Positions 11,401 to 26,400 of a stretch of 64,000 nt of DNA are shown in pieces (the stretch's first letter is position 1; every line of letters begins with the position of its first letter). Below the pieces are notes generated by a model, which saw only the letters and a program-made list of their open reading frames with translations, was not told where the DNA came from and did not search any database. The position numbers and the translations under genes are program-made. Source of the stretch: Girardinichthys multiradiatus (Eukaryota; Chordata; Actinopteri; Cyprinodontiformes; Goodeidae); contig NC_061804.1 in the NCBI RefSeq assembly GCF_021462225.1, forward strand, positions 12,282,740 through 12,346,739, in the 5' to 3' direction.

Positions 11401-14400
11401 ATTGCTACTAAGGTTTAATGTGTCTGTAACACTCAAAGTGGCTCCGGCATTTATACAGAAGATCTATTCTCACTCACGACTTCCCAGTACCTTACCATCA
11501 TTTACTCGATAACACAAGTTGCACTTCCATCTCCGCTGGTCCAGAAAGGAGACAAACGGGTTGATGTAGGTTCTGCAGGACCGACACCTGACTATCGTGC
11601 TAGATGTCACCACAGGAAGCTGCTGCATTAATAACAACATAGAAAAACTAATTTAATTAAAATTTAAAGCAATAGCTTCCCTTACCTTACATAGATCGTG
11701 GGTCATTCAAGATAAATTCAATCACTAAAAGAAAGATGTTTCTTGTGCACAATGGAAAGATCTACATAGAAAATCCTACAGTTTTTATTTAATAGAGTGC
11801 TGTTGATAAATGAACTCTTCAGCATCAAATTGAATACCAAACACCACTCTGGTTCTCCAACTAGCTTCTCATAGTAAACCTATTCAGTACATAGCTGGTG
11901 TTTTCATCACATGCTGCCACATTTCATGCCACAATTAACTGGATCAGAAGGCATATTTGCTCTAAATGGGTAGAAACCTCTGAATGCCAATGGCTTTTTA
12001 TACTCTGAAACATTAGGTTATGGATTATACTCTACAGAGACTGTGACAAAAAACAGCCCTACATTTCTCTGCATCCTACATACTATTTCACCCTTTGATA
12101 TATAGACCCCAGACAAGAGGAGTGACCCCAAATATGGAAGTTATTAAGGCATTTTATCCAGCTTCTTCCTCTTGAACAAATAAAAAAAAAAAGCCACATC
12201 TTCTCCTAACTTAGTCATTTAGAAACCGATCTTCTGTATCGAGCTGGACATGACTTGCTCAAAAGCTGTTGTGATGTCGGTCGGGGTCATCCTAGACGGC
12301 CCTGGCACTGCCTTTATTATGATTCTACAGACGGTTTTACCTGATGTGTATCAGGGGATAAAGATCACTATATCCCACAATTTAATGATGTGAATGTTTA
12401 ACTTGAAGGAACAGAAATAACAGGGATTTTGTTTAAATGGGTACAGAATCATCAAGCTCAGATGCAGCCACAATTGACCTCAAAAGGGACCGTATATCTT
12501 CAGATACATCCTCTTCCATTTAACGGGCATGACCAAAGATAACTGCCAGAGCCTGGAGGTCTATCAGCTGTTTTTTACTCATTCTGTGTAGCTTTGACAG
12601 AGTTCATGTCAACGTAGCTTCAGAGCGCAGCGTTGGAACGACGGGTACAGGTAAGGTTGAAAGAAAAAGGGAAAGTAATCTCTCTCAAAGATGAAAACAA
12701 ATGAAATCATCGTAGGTGTTTGAGGCCTAGCCTCCACTTTTACTGCTGGATCAAATTACGCCAAAACGTATCTACTATGCAAACATGCTGGGGGTAGCTG
12801 AGAATATGTGATCACACTTATTAAAGAATGAAATAGTGTGTTAAGCCCTGTTTAATCAATTTAAGGTGGTTATAGCTGCTAAAACAAGACATAGGCTTTG
12901 GTGGTGCGTTTTTCCCCCAGCTCCAGAACAATCCTCCACACTCTAAAATATTCACACTCTTTGATATGAGTTCACTGAACTAGTATTGTTACATCAGGAC
13001 ATCTTGAAACACGTTGCATCATGTGCAGTACTTAAAAAAATCTAAAATACCTCCAGTAAGAACCTAAGAACAGTTTCTGTGGGAAAGGAAACAAGGACTC
13101 AGTCAGTCAGTGAGGATTCATGTGGTTTGGTTCACAGAGTCATTTACTACAGCAACCACTGACCCAGTGAAGGTTAGGTAAAAGGAAAACGTTTTGGCAG
13201 TCAAAACATCTTTCCCCACAAGTTGAAGTTTGCAGACAGCCTGATGCTGCCGTTGTAACCACATTTGTTCAAACACCCCCTGCTGCTGCAGAGATTCTTC
13301 CTATACAAACATTGCCAGAAAACAAATCCCCACAAGCAGAAACCCGGCTGTGTTTACAAAGTTTCTTTTACATAACTTGGTAAAACCAGTTTCATCCTAA
13401 CACAAAAATAATAAATATGTGAAAACAGACCATTAATGGATTGGATATGAGCAAAAAATGTAAATTGTGGAAGTTACCGAGAGGTCTTTAAAGGGGTGGA
13501 GCAGCAGGCCCAGTGGCAACTTGGCTTTATTGAGCAAAGACTGGGTCTGAGGGATGCTGGTCAATGTACAACGGAAAACCCTGGAGGGACAAAAAACATC
13601 AATGATCAGAGTTGAATGTATAAAAACAGGGAAAACGGTTTACTTTTAATAACTTGTTTCAATACAAAAAAAAGTCCCTGACTTTTATTACCAATTTACA
13701 ACACATTTTGTTCAAATGTAGTTAAAATTTTCTGAGAAAAAAAAAAAAAAAGACATTTGTTGTACAAGTCCACCAGGACCTACTCTGGGCTGCAGTTGAG
13801 TTTCTGCAGGTCCTGGGTCAGGCAGGGTGTTGGGGCAGGAACTGGGTTTGGTGGCAGCAGGTTTCTCTCCTGCAACAGGTTGACGACTCTTAGAGCCTCG
13901 GGCGTGTTGGACTGGAGGCTCATGGCTGCCAGCGACGGGCTCAGCTGAGCTGGACCAGGACCACCAGGTGGCTGAAAGAAGGTAAAGCAATAAACTAAAA
14001 CTGAAAACGTACAACGTCATTTATATGCAATTTGTATAATCAGTTGAAAGAATCTGGTGTAAGGCTAAATAAATCAGCCAATATGCATTAGAAATAATCA
14101 AACTGTGTGTGAAGATGTGAATGAGAAGTGATGTTCTAGTAAGTTTCTCTCACCTGTTGGTATGGCTGAGCTCCTTGAATGAAAGGCTGGGTGGCAGCTT
14201 GAATTGCTGGGTGAAAGGAGGAGGGTGCAGGAGGGGTTGGGGTGTTCTGGTACCCAGGGGGGAGGGAGGGGTAGTGGCCCAAGTGCCGCCCAGGTGGGCC
14301 AGGCTGAGTCGGACCAGCTGTGGTAAAAAAGAAAAAGACAGAAACAAAACAAAAAGATTCATATCAGAAAATCAATCATCCAGGGCTAAAACAATCGCAT

Positions 14401-17400
14401 TAATGGATCATTGAACTAATTTAGTAATCGAATAATCGTTAAGCGGAGTATACAGACTCTAAAACATGCCATTTACTGAAAGAACAACCCACTGAGAGCA
14501 TTAATTACAGCAAAATTGTAAAATAAATGTATATATTTTTCATTTAAAAAGGTGAAAACCCATCTTTGTCTGTAAACATGCTCTGTCCAGAACTTCTCAT
14601 CAAGTGGCGTAGCTTTAGCTTCACCTGGTTTAAATTCTGCAGAAAATCTCCTCTTAAGCCCCTTTTGCTATCTAATTATTAATTGAAAAAAATTGTCAAC
14701 AGAATCGATTAGCAAAATAATCATTAGTTGCAGCGCTACAATCATCCTAAGTAGTAGTGTGGTGGAGGAAAACACTAAGGTCACTGAAAAGACAACATCG
14801 ATCTTTTTACTAACACTATTTAGACTCAGAATGACCCGGGTTCTGTTAAATGGGAGCTGAGGAGTATGAGGGATCGCTGCAGAGTTCTCAACTTGAAGCA
14901 ATCAGCTGGGTTTTATTAGAAAACAGTTGGTAAAATAAGTCTTGCCCGTCTCCCATCTGTTGCTGTGCACTGCTGGTCAGCTGGCTTAGGGCAGACTACT
15001 ACCCTATTGGCCGTGTTACATGAGAGACAAATATTATTCTGAAAATATTTCAAGTTACAAAAAAAACAACACATTAAGTTATTGTTTGGAAAGTAAAGAA
15101 CCGCCACCCATCACCCCTGTTGTGTTAAAACAATAAATACAAAATTCTGTTTAGAAGTTGATTTTTTTTCTTCATTTTTCTTGACTTTATGTGAACTAAA
15201 GCCTGTGTGTGGTCTCTGTGTTTTACATTTGATTCATGTTTTGATATATTTTTATTGGTAGTTTAAATATTTACATTTCCTTTTCACAAACATTTAGTTT
15301 ATGACTGTTGTATGAAACGTGCTCTATAAATAAAACTGACTTGAGGATTACAACTCAGGCAGCCTGACCAACTACCCAGTGAACATTAGCTTTCTAATAC
15401 TTGTGTTACAAAAGGACAAACGGCCAAATAGGGACTTTAACTATAACTAAACTCAGTGGCTGTTTTTACAGCATAAAATAATAAATGTTACTGATATTAT
15501 AACTGTAATAATAAATATTTTAGTAGCAATTGCATTAATAGCTGATTTGACTTAAAATGAAGTATATTCATGTTGTACATGATGTTTAATTGTATGTAAA
15601 AACAGTAAAATCAAAGTATTTACAGCACTTAGAGTTGTTGTATTGTAAGAAATTCATACTGGCCCATTTGTAATGAGAAAGTATATTATGAATTGTTTAT
15701 TTTAAATAGTTTTTTATCATTGTATAAAACGTTTTTGAAAGAAAAGCTTGTCACTGGTTGAAGGTATGTAGAAATGATTGTCTGCATGGCTTAGTGGGAA
15801 CTGTACAAACATGTAATCATAACTATCCTTTACTAGAAGCTTTTCTTATCAACAATGATGAAGATGAGATCAGATTTAAACACAGGTCCGAAAACAGTCA
15901 ACTTTTTCCTGCTGTATCTAGTATATCAATACACTTAAACATTGTGTTATTTGTGCATGAGGAATACACGAGGCAGAAAAAGGCCTTACCCATTCTGTTG
16001 TCAACGTGATTATAGCTGTTTGGTGCTTGTGGGCCATTTCCCGCCACATCTCCTGCAACACCACCAAGCAAATGCAATCTGTTAGACACTTGGAAGATTT
16101 GTAACCCGGTCTGTTAACAAGAGGTAACGAAAGCTGCAGATGGACACAAACGGGCTACTCAAATCTGGTACTGATAATGACAACTGTAACTATGGAAACC
16201 AGTGGTGTTTTTAACCATTTTATATACAGGGGTTGGACAATGAAACTGAAACACCTGGTTTTAGACCACAATAATTTATTAGGATGATGTAGGGCCTCCT
16301 TTTGCGGCCAATACAGCGTCAATTCGTCTTGGGAATGACATATACAAGTCCTGCACAGTGGTCAGAGGGATTTTAAGCCATTGTTCTTGCAGGATAGTGG
16401 CCAGGTCACTACGTGATACTGGTGGAGGAAAACGTTTTCTGACTCGCTCCTCCAAAACACCCCAAAGTGGCTCAATAATATTTAGATCTGGTGACTGTGC
16501 AGGCCATGGGAGATGTTCAACTTCACTTTCATGTTCATCAAACCAATCTTTCACCAGTCTTGCTGTGTGTATTGGTGCATTGTCATCCTGATACACGGCA
16601 CCACCTTCAGGATACAATGTTTGAACCATTGGATGCACATGGTCCTCAAGAATGGTTCGGTAGTCCTTGCCCATCTAGCACAAGTATTGGGCCAAGGGAA
16701 TGCCATGATATGGCAGCCCAAACCATCACTGATCCACCCCCATGCTTCACTCTGGGCATGCAACAGTCTGGGTGGTACGCTTCTTTGGGGCTTCTCCACA
16801 CCGTAACTCTCCTGGATGTGGGGAAAACAGTAAAGGTGGACTCATCAGAGAACAATACGTTTCACATTGTCCACAGCCCAAGATTTGCGCTCCTTGCACC
16901 ATTGAAACCGACGTTTGGCATTGGCATGAGTGACCAAAGGTTTGGCTATAGCAGCCCGGCCGTGTATATTGACCCTGTGGAGCTCCTGACGGACAGTTCT
17001 GGTGGAAACAGGAGAGTTGAGGTGCACATTTAATTCTGCCGTGATTTGGGCAGCCGTGGTTTTATGTTTTTTGGATACAATCCGGGTTAGCACCCGAACA
17101 TCCCTTTCAGACAGCTTCCTCTTGCGTCCACAGTTAATCCTGTTGGATGTGGTTCGTCCTTCTTGGTGGTATGCTGACATTACCCTGGATACCGTGGCTC
17201 TTGATACATCACAAAGACTTGCTGTCTTGGTCACAGATGCACCAGCAAGACGTGCACCAACAATTTGTCCTCTTTTGAACTCTGGTATGTCACCCATAAT
17301 GTTGTGTGCATTTCAATATTTTGAGCAAAACTGTGCTCTTACCCTGCTAATTGAACCTTCACACTCTGCTCTTACTGGTGCAATGTGCAATCAATGAAGA

Positions 17401-20400
17401 CTGGCTACCAGGCTGGTCCAATTTAGCCTTGAAACCTCCCACACTAAAATGACAGGTGTTTCAGTTTCATTGTCCAACCCCTGTAGATGTTTATTCAAAA
17501 AAACACATTAGAAGAGCCAAAAAAAAAATGACAAAATGTGTTAATCCATGTTCTGCTACAAGGTTTACCAACAGAATAAGGGATGGAAGAGGATGATCGG
17601 TGCATCCACACATAGTGTAAGAAACACCGCAGAAAGGACAGGATCTTTACCACAGCACTGACAGAACATCAAACAGATGATACCAGACTGCTAATGAATT
17701 GGGCACACCTGGACATTCAATATCTCCTTCCTGGAAGTCGGGCTCAGTGGGGGAAGCAGCACTGTTGACAACCCCCCAGCACTGAGCTGGCATTGGTGCG
17801 AATGATGGGGAGGGAGGAAAACAAAAGGGGGACATCAGAACAGAGATGATTTCTTAGAGAAGGACTTCAGGTCAGAAGGAGCTGTCACTTTATCATCAAA
17901 GACAAATGGGTCAAGATTTACAAAAACAGAAAGCAAACCTGTTCTGATGAACAATCAGTTGTACTTTCTTGTCTCGTTTAAAGTTTGATCTCTTTTGCTG
18001 ACCTATGAATCCAACTGCTGGTATCCAGTATGTTGCAGAGGTATTCACACTACTTCAGCTTTGCACAATTTTGTCACAAACCCCCAGGCGGTTTGATGTG
18101 ACAGACAGACACAAACCCGAACATATTTGTGACGTGAAAGGAAAATGATATTTTAGCAAAATAAAACCAAGAAATGTTCGCCATGCATTTGTATTCGGCC
18201 CAATTGAATCAATACTTTCTAGGACAACATTTTTTGGGCCTTTTGGGTCATGCCTGTACCAACTATGAACCTTAAGCCCCATCAAACTGGAGGGACAGCA
18301 TCTGTAAAAATCAGTTTCAATCAAGTGTTGCTGCAGATTCATAATTAAATTTATCTCTGTACTTTAAGTAGGCCATTCTAACACATATGCTTAAATTAAT
18401 GCTTAAACAGTTTTCAAACTGTGGCAAATGTACAACTGGTGTTACCTGGGCTGCCTTAACTACTAAGAAATTTTTTTATTCATTATCTGCAAGATAAATC
18501 GGAATGAAATCGCACCAGCAGCCAAAACGATAATCTGTTCTAGGAGATCCATCTTTGATCCTTCGGAAGCACCTAGAACTTTGTAATCCAGATGATCCCT
18601 GAGATCTTGTGACTAGGACGTGCTGGTCGTGCCATACATGAGGCTGAAGGCTAAAGGTGGCAGGGCTCCTTCGGCACCAGTACTCTGAAGGCTCTCACGT
18701 CGAGTTCGAAGATTGGGTTTTTTTTAAGCAACTAAAAACTAGACTTCCTAAAATTGCTTTTGCTTACCTGTCTAAGTGTCCTGATGCCATTTTTTCTTCA
18801 GGACACCAGTTACATAAAGATGGATGATTTCATCACTAAACGGCACACAGTAACGGCATTTAATCGCATTTCCAAATTTTCTGACATATATTGCTGTTCT
18901 AATGAGGCAGCGGAGAAATTAGCAAAAATAAGTCAGACAAAACAGGTTATTAAATGTCAACTGGAACTTATTGTTGTCACAATAAATCCAAATTCTTATC
19001 ATTATGAAACATTTTTCACGATAATGATAAGATAAATGCCCATCTCTATTGTGAGCTCTGTCTTAAAAGTTGCTATATCAATCAAATGTTTTAGTCTAAA
19101 CAGTGGACATTTAAGAGGTCTAAAATGAGCATGTTGTTGTATAACCTCATCCTGCCTTAAACCTCTCCACAACTTTATCCCTGAACCGTCTGCTGAGTTC
19201 ATTGATTCCTCTAATGTGGTTCTCCATCCTCTCAGGCCTTCAAGGAACCGCTGTACTTATTCTGAGATTAAATTACTTATATGTACACTCTATTAATTAG
19301 AAACCTTCTGAAGGCAATCAGTTTTTCTTTTTTTGCTTTTAGGCATGTCAGAGAAAGGGGGCCGAGTACAAATCCACCCCACACTTTTCAGATCATTACT
19401 TTGAAAGACGTTTCAAACAACCAAGTATCATTTCCCTTCCGCTTTACAGTTATGCAGTACTCATTTCTTGCCTATTTCATAAAATCCTGATAAAATACAT
19501 TGAATTTGCAAGTGCAATGTGACAAAATGATAAAAGGTTAAATCTTGTATAGGAATATATTTTCAAGGACTTGAAACGCAACCAGTCAGATTAAAAACAA
19601 CCCAATAAAATAATAATAAAACAAAAAAACACTTACCATCTGCTTTGGGGGGTGGAGGTGTACCACTGGTCACTGGGGGACCAGTGGGCGGTGGCGTGGA
19701 TTTCATGGTTGGGGGTGGTCCTGTAGGTGGAGCACCATAGGGAGGTCTGTTAGGCTGGTATGTGTTGGAAGCCAGGGGATTCATTGGTGGAGGGCCAGTG
19801 TCTGATGGAAAAAATGCATTTATTATGAGATGTTAATAATGGATGTTTGTGACATTTTCCCCACACGTAAGATAAATTAATACATTTTAAAATGCAGATT
19901 TTTCATAAATATATCTTGTTTATTTAGAGAAAAACATGCCATTATTACCCATTGCCTTGTTAAACCAGTTCAAAAATACTATATTTCAGAGATGGAGATA
20001 AGACGTCAATATTAGATGAGTGTTGCGTCTCTGCGGTATGTAAAACAGCTCTGTTGGAAGGTATTTTGTACAAGAAATATGAGACTTTAGAGGTGAGGCA
20101 ACTATATGAACTGTGAGAGGATGTGACAGCAGCTGGTGGCATAAATAATCCACAATGAGCCAACGTTTAAGCAACAAGAACTCCAGATCATCTTCAGCAG
20201 TAGAAGTCGCCAGAGAAACTGATCCAACTTGCAGACTACAGGTGAAATAATGTATTCACTTCTCTGCAAAATAAAAACTACATGCCAGGGTTATTTCTGT
20301 GATGGCAACCAAAAATAAAAATTAAAAGGATGAAGAACTGCCTCCTGGACGCCTTCCTCGGGAGGTGTTCCAGGCACGTCCCACCGGGAGGAGGCCCAGG

Positions 20401-23400
20401 ACACGCTGGAGGGACTATGTCTCTCGGCTGGCCTGGGAACGCCTTGGGCTCCACCCGGAGGAGGTGTCTGGGGAGAGGGACGTCTGGGCGTCTCTGCTGA
20501 ATCTGCTGCCCCCGCGACCCGGTCCCGGATAAGCGGAAGACGACGAGTACGAGAAGAACTTTTTTTAAGGGCTGCACGGTGGCGCAGTTAGTAGCATTGT
20601 TGCCTTGCAGCAAGAAGGTCCTTGGTTCGATTCCCGTCAAAGGGTCTTTCTGCATGGAGTTCGCATGTTCTCCCCGTGCATGCGTGGGTTCTCACCAAGT
20701 ACTCCGGCTTCCTCCCACAGTCCAAAGACATGCCTGTTAGATTAATTGGTCACTCTAAATTGCCCTTAAGTGTATGAATGAGTGTGTGCATGGTTGTTTG
20801 TGTGTTGCCCTGTGATGGACTGGTGACCTGTCCAGAGTGTACCCCACCTCTCGCCCATAGACTGCTGGATAGTGGCACCAGCTTCCCCGCAACCCACTAT
20901 GGAATAAGCGGTAGAAAATGACTGACTGACTAAAGAACTTTTAAGACAAAAAAACTGGAATGAAGCCGACTTGTGGTTGAACTTTCACCCAGTTGGTGCC
21001 AGAGAAAGTACTGGAGTTTTCTCTGGCTTTATGAATAGAGCAATAAAGTGCTGCCCCTCTCCTGCATCCTGCCGGTCAGCTGACTGAAAAACAGCAACTT
21101 TATTATTGGCCGGCTTACTAGAAAGAAAAACATCATGTTTGGAAATATTTGAGGTTGAATCGCTTCTATAATAATTGGCCCTACAGGAGCAGTTAGTCCG
21201 ACTAAACTTGCGATATCAGCTTGTTAGGCTTGTATGACTATAAAGAAGTTTGCAGACAGGTCACCAATCCATCGCAGGGCAACACAGAAACACACAGGAT
21301 AAAGAACCATGCACACACTCATTCACACCTCAGGGCAATTTAGAGAGAACAATTAACCTAACAGTCATGTTTTTGGACTATGGGAGGAAGTCGAAGTACC
21401 TGGAGAGAACCCATGCATGCATAGGGAGAACATGCAAACTCCATGCAGAAAGACCCTCGCTGGGTTTCGAACCCAGGACCTTCTTGCTACATGGCAACAG
21501 TGCTACCAACTGCACCACTGTGCAGCCCTACAATTATCATAACTGTGATTAATAAGTTATAACTTAAAAGCAGCAGTAAAAACCACAGAGATGGAGCAGC
21601 CATTTTCAATAAATTAAATTGTGTTAATATCTATACTAAACATTATAAATGTATATTATAGATTATGCACAACTTTCCTCACAGAGATTCTGCTGATCTA
21701 GATATATTCAGGTGTCCCTTGCAAATAATGCACTAAATGGTGAAATCACTAGATTCTTGGCAAATCTTATGTAATGTGGGCAGACATTACACAATTAACT
21801 TACATCTGATGTAAATCATATTATAACTCACTTCCTGTTGGAACAAAAAGTTCCTTATTTCAGTTTGTGGTTTTGGATCTTCTTTTTTTCACTCCTGTAA
21901 ATCTCGTCAGCACTCCAGAACATTTATCATGACTACGTCCAGCAGAAACTGAAAATAAAACGTTGCTTATTGCACTAAATACTATTGCTTTTCTCTGATT
22001 CCGATCTTGAAGATCAGATTGGGAAGAAACAGAGTCTAATCTTAACTTTGTACGAGGATAGAATAAAGAGTATGTGTAGCGGGGAGGGAGCCAGAGGAGG
22101 CGGCATCAGCCAGCCAGCCAGCCAACATGTTCAGCGTTGGAGCAGAGGTCAACGTCCAGCTCCAACGTATCAGGACTGCAGATATGCATATCTTCAGCAC
22201 ATGTCAGTGAATGGAAGTAATTACAGGGCTGAGGAGTCATTGTATTCATGCTGTGAAGGAAGTGGACGTGTGGAAATGTACGTTAGTGGTGAAGATTTTA
22301 TAGAAAAGTTGTCTATTTGGAGAAATTCACAGTAATTGTGCAATAATGAAGCCACAATTGGCAATTTAAAGTTCACTGGTTTGAATATATAGAAACTGGG
22401 GCAGATAATTAATCTTTTAGGTGATATAAGTCAGACTTCCTGCATCACTTCATGCTTATCTGTGAGTTGAAATTTGTTGCAATAACTGAGCAAATATTCT
22501 TCGAGTTTGAAATGTAACTAGGCGTGTGCTTGGACAGAACAAAGGAGACTAGCTGGAGCAAAGCTATCAGTGGAGTCTTTTTGCTCCTACCTGGTTGAGT
22601 GTATCCATGTATAGAAGTGGGGGGGACTCCTGGACCTGAGGGCTGGGCAGTGCTGTAAGACATGTGAGGTGGTGGTGACGGTGCAGCCAAGCTTACAGTT
22701 GGATTCACATGATTTGCCACAGGGCCCCTGGGAGGCGTGCTCATAGAAGAGGCTGGCCCCATGGATGTAGCGGCTGCATTATAATGCCATGCTGGAGCCA
22801 TGAGCTGTGGAGGGTTTGGGTAGTAGCTAGCAGAAGTCACAGCAGGAGGAGGCGGTGTGGCCTGTGCTGGGGGCAGCCTAGGGCCAGGGCTGGCAGACAG
22901 AGGTGGGGTGTAGGATGGATGACCTCCTACTAAAGGCCTGGACAACAGAGGCTGGCCTAGGGCAGAAGGGTAGGAACTAAGTTCTGGGCTTGGCTGATAG
23001 GAGCCAACAGGGGGAACGGGCTGAAACGGCCCAGAGGGGTAAAGACCGGGGCCAGGGGGTGCCGGAGCTTTGGCCTGCATTGGATTGTAGGCTGGTTGGT
23101 GGTTCATGCCATAGCCGACCCCTGGCGGCTGCTGCAGAGTGACTGGATTCTGTGATGGACCTGAAGACGAGAGGAAGAAAATAAAGACATGTTAGAAAAG
23201 ACTCAAAATGTTGCATATTTCTCTTAATCAAAACAAGAAATGCAGCAACTCAAAAAGTCCTATCTGGCCTATATTTGATTAGGTACTTTGCTTTGTCAGC
23301 TTCAAGTTTAACACATCTCTGTCTTAAAAATAAAGCCATTGGTCTTCTGCATTAGATGCTAAAAACTACAGCAATTTTGGATGCTGTATTGTCGGGATTT

Positions 23401-26400
23401 AACCCCCAACACTTCTATGCACCTTGTGGAATAAAAAAAAAATGGGTTAAACAAATTCCATCCTAGGATCACTCATAAAATGCATTCAATGATTTTTAAG
23501 CATGTCTTATAGAAAGTCACTCATTTAGTATTAGATGAATGACAGGGGCACAAGTGCAACCTATACATAGGACCTAAACTAGCAACGAAACCACCACAAA
23601 AAACCCACACACCCATCAAAATCATGTAAGTCCCAGAAAGTTGCTTATATTACAGCCCAACTGTGTGGCTGCTTAGAAACTAAATTCTAACATACTTGAA
23701 AAGTCTTGCTACCATTCTCTAAGTGTCTCACAAAACAACCAAGAGTAAAATTAAATCAGTGAAGTGAAGAGAAAATAAACAAATACAGGAATATAATCAA
23801 TTTCTTATCTTTGTAGGACATTTTAGAAACAAAATCTTCAAGTTGGACATATCGTATGTTAAGAATCAGATGAGATGATCAAAACAATGCTGCCAGCAAT
23901 ATCAAAAAATGTCAACAAAATATATGGAAGTAAGAATTTACAAAGATAAACTAGCCTTAAAAATGTTGCAAATACAAGATTTCAAATGAAAAGTTTGACT
24001 GCAAGACAAGCAACACTGGCACAAAGTAGGGTTATCAAAAGAATCAATATTTTAAAAATGAATGAATTAAAAACAGCCATTTACGTCAAAACTGATCCAA
24101 ACTGATCCATTAAAATTTGCCCAAGTTGTACCATGTTTTCTGGCAGCAGCGCTGCAATAGCAGACACTGAGCCGCTCACATGTCCAAAACAATGAGCTGT
24201 TGAAACTATTAAACTCTGCTAATGTGGCAAGGTAGGGTTGGGCACTGACTCTCGAGAATCGATTGGAACCGCGAATAACATTCAAATTCTCCCGGAATCG
24301 TTCAAATTTTTTAATTTCGATTCCTAGTTTTGATACCTAGTCCACCGACTGGAAGAAGAAGCTGCCAAACGCTAATGATGAAGAATTCGCTGGAAGTGAG
24401 TGCGCAATCATGGACAGCATATGGAGACAATCAAAAGTGTAGCTTAACATTAATAAAAGGAATGACCAGTGTAAGTACCTGCTGCATCAGACACTTGATG
24501 TGTCTATGTGTTTAATGAGTTTTTCAAAATAAAGCTCTCTTGTAAAAGTGTTCCCCTGTGTAAAGAAAATTCACAACACTTATATTCAAGTTAATAAATT
24601 TCTTATTTATAGACTGGTTGAAAATAGAGAAATTCGTAGCCCAGCTCAAGTTAAACCCAACCCTAATAGCGAGAACATCCAGAGAATAAACATGCTGGCC
24701 TGCGTTGTTCGGAGGACCTTTCCATACGAGGCAGACAGAGAGGAAAAAATTAAATGCCGAACGATGCCACGTGCTAGCTGCACTAAAGCTACAAGTTAGC
24801 GGCACATGACTGATGTTTCAGAGCAATTTAAAAAAGTCAGTAAGGATCCTCTATCTGCAACAGTGAAGTAGTAAACCTTCCAGACAACATAAGCTAGCAC
24901 CATCTGTTTAAATATTAGCTTCACAGCCCAATTACTTTGCACATAACTAGAAAAAACCCCATGCCTTCAAAACGATATTGCTACAGTATCGAAAATGGGA
25001 TTGAGTATTTTTTGTATTGGTATAGAGTTTGGACTTTTAGTATTAACAACCCAATTACACAGTGCAGCTAATCCAAGAAAGCTTGCATCATCTAACAACA
25101 AATAAATCTTCCAGTTCAGTTCAAGTAATTTAAATATGTCAAACTTGAAAGTGTTGGCTATAAGAGAAAACATGTCAGTCACAGGGAGACAGCCTGGACA
25201 GATTCCCCAACAGACACCTTTCATTTTCTTTATAGCCGTCTTACACATCCATTTTAATCCTGTTAGATCAAGTCCTGTAATAAAATTATACGAAAGGAGG
25301 TCATTGAATCCGACTGGAGAGGAAACAAATATGACATCTGCAGATTGTTTATTTCTAACAGGCAATAATGTTCATGAACAGACTTAGCACTGATTGTATG
25401 GAGCTTAGAGTAATACACCAGTGCTCCCAGCAAGCTACATGCAGCATTTCTGTTAAGCAGCTGACAGCAGGCTACATAAGCCAATATCAGTACTTATCAT
25501 GTACTTGTGTAAGTCCATAAAGAACAGAAGGGTAAACATGTATAACATTCTGCTTAATTACTCAAAATACGACTCAAGTTTATTTTGTTCTGTATGTTTG
25601 TGTGCATCAAAATAATATGCAAGTGTTAGTGGTGACATTTCAGCAATATAAAGCAGCTGTGAAAATAACTGCTGCCAATCTGTTTGAAATAACATTAATT
25701 AGATCTTGTAATCATTTTGATTTAAATGTTTTGAGTGAAGACTGATACTGTGAAACCATTTTTTTTACTATAGCTGATAATACCAATAGAATATCATATG
25801 AGCCCATGCCTAAAGAACATACTGTACACAAACACGATGCAACAGGATTTGCAGGCTTATAAACAAACCTTTAACCAGACATCTTTAAGATGTTTAAGAC
25901 AATTGGTGTGAAAATGAAAGAATATAAATGTTTTTTCAAGAGAATTGTGTTTATTTACAACTTTAGAGATAGTTGCGAGAGTGTAATTAAGCTGGAGTAC
26001 TATAAACTGGGGATTCATAAAGTCAGAAGTACAGGAACAATTATTTACATGCATCAATATTGCAAGCTGTGGAATGCCTAAGTCAACAGTCATTGAGTCT
26101 GTAGTGTTTTTTTGCTAAGCTTCTCAAGGGAATGTGAATAAAATTTGTACGTAAACAATCTTTAAACAAAACTCAAGAGCTTATTCGGGCTGGGAGAAAT
26201 CACTGCTTTTAACTTATCTGGTGGTAAGTGCCACATGTACAGTGAAAGGCAGAACGCACACAAGTTTAGCCCTAGAATCCTGAGGTCACTGCACAACAGC
26301 AAGCAAGCTAATAAACATACAGAGGGGATAGATGGCTGTTTGACAAATTATTCAGGTAAAGACGTCCAGGAGAGACGAGAAAAATATAAGTTAAAGTCTG

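Noticed and set aside
14121..14414. Plus-strand 97-codon frame at sec24a exon 5
   Set aside because: It is antisense to a well-supported coding exon with conserved YPSLPPGYQN.
20569..20640. tRNA gene suggested by A and B box motifs
   Set aside because: The cloverleaf is not complete, and the sequence continues into a repeated SINE body present in four copies.
22709..23231. Alternative frames over sec24a exon 2
   Set aside because: The sec24a frame gives a family-typical Pro-rich sequence with matching splice phases; the others do not.
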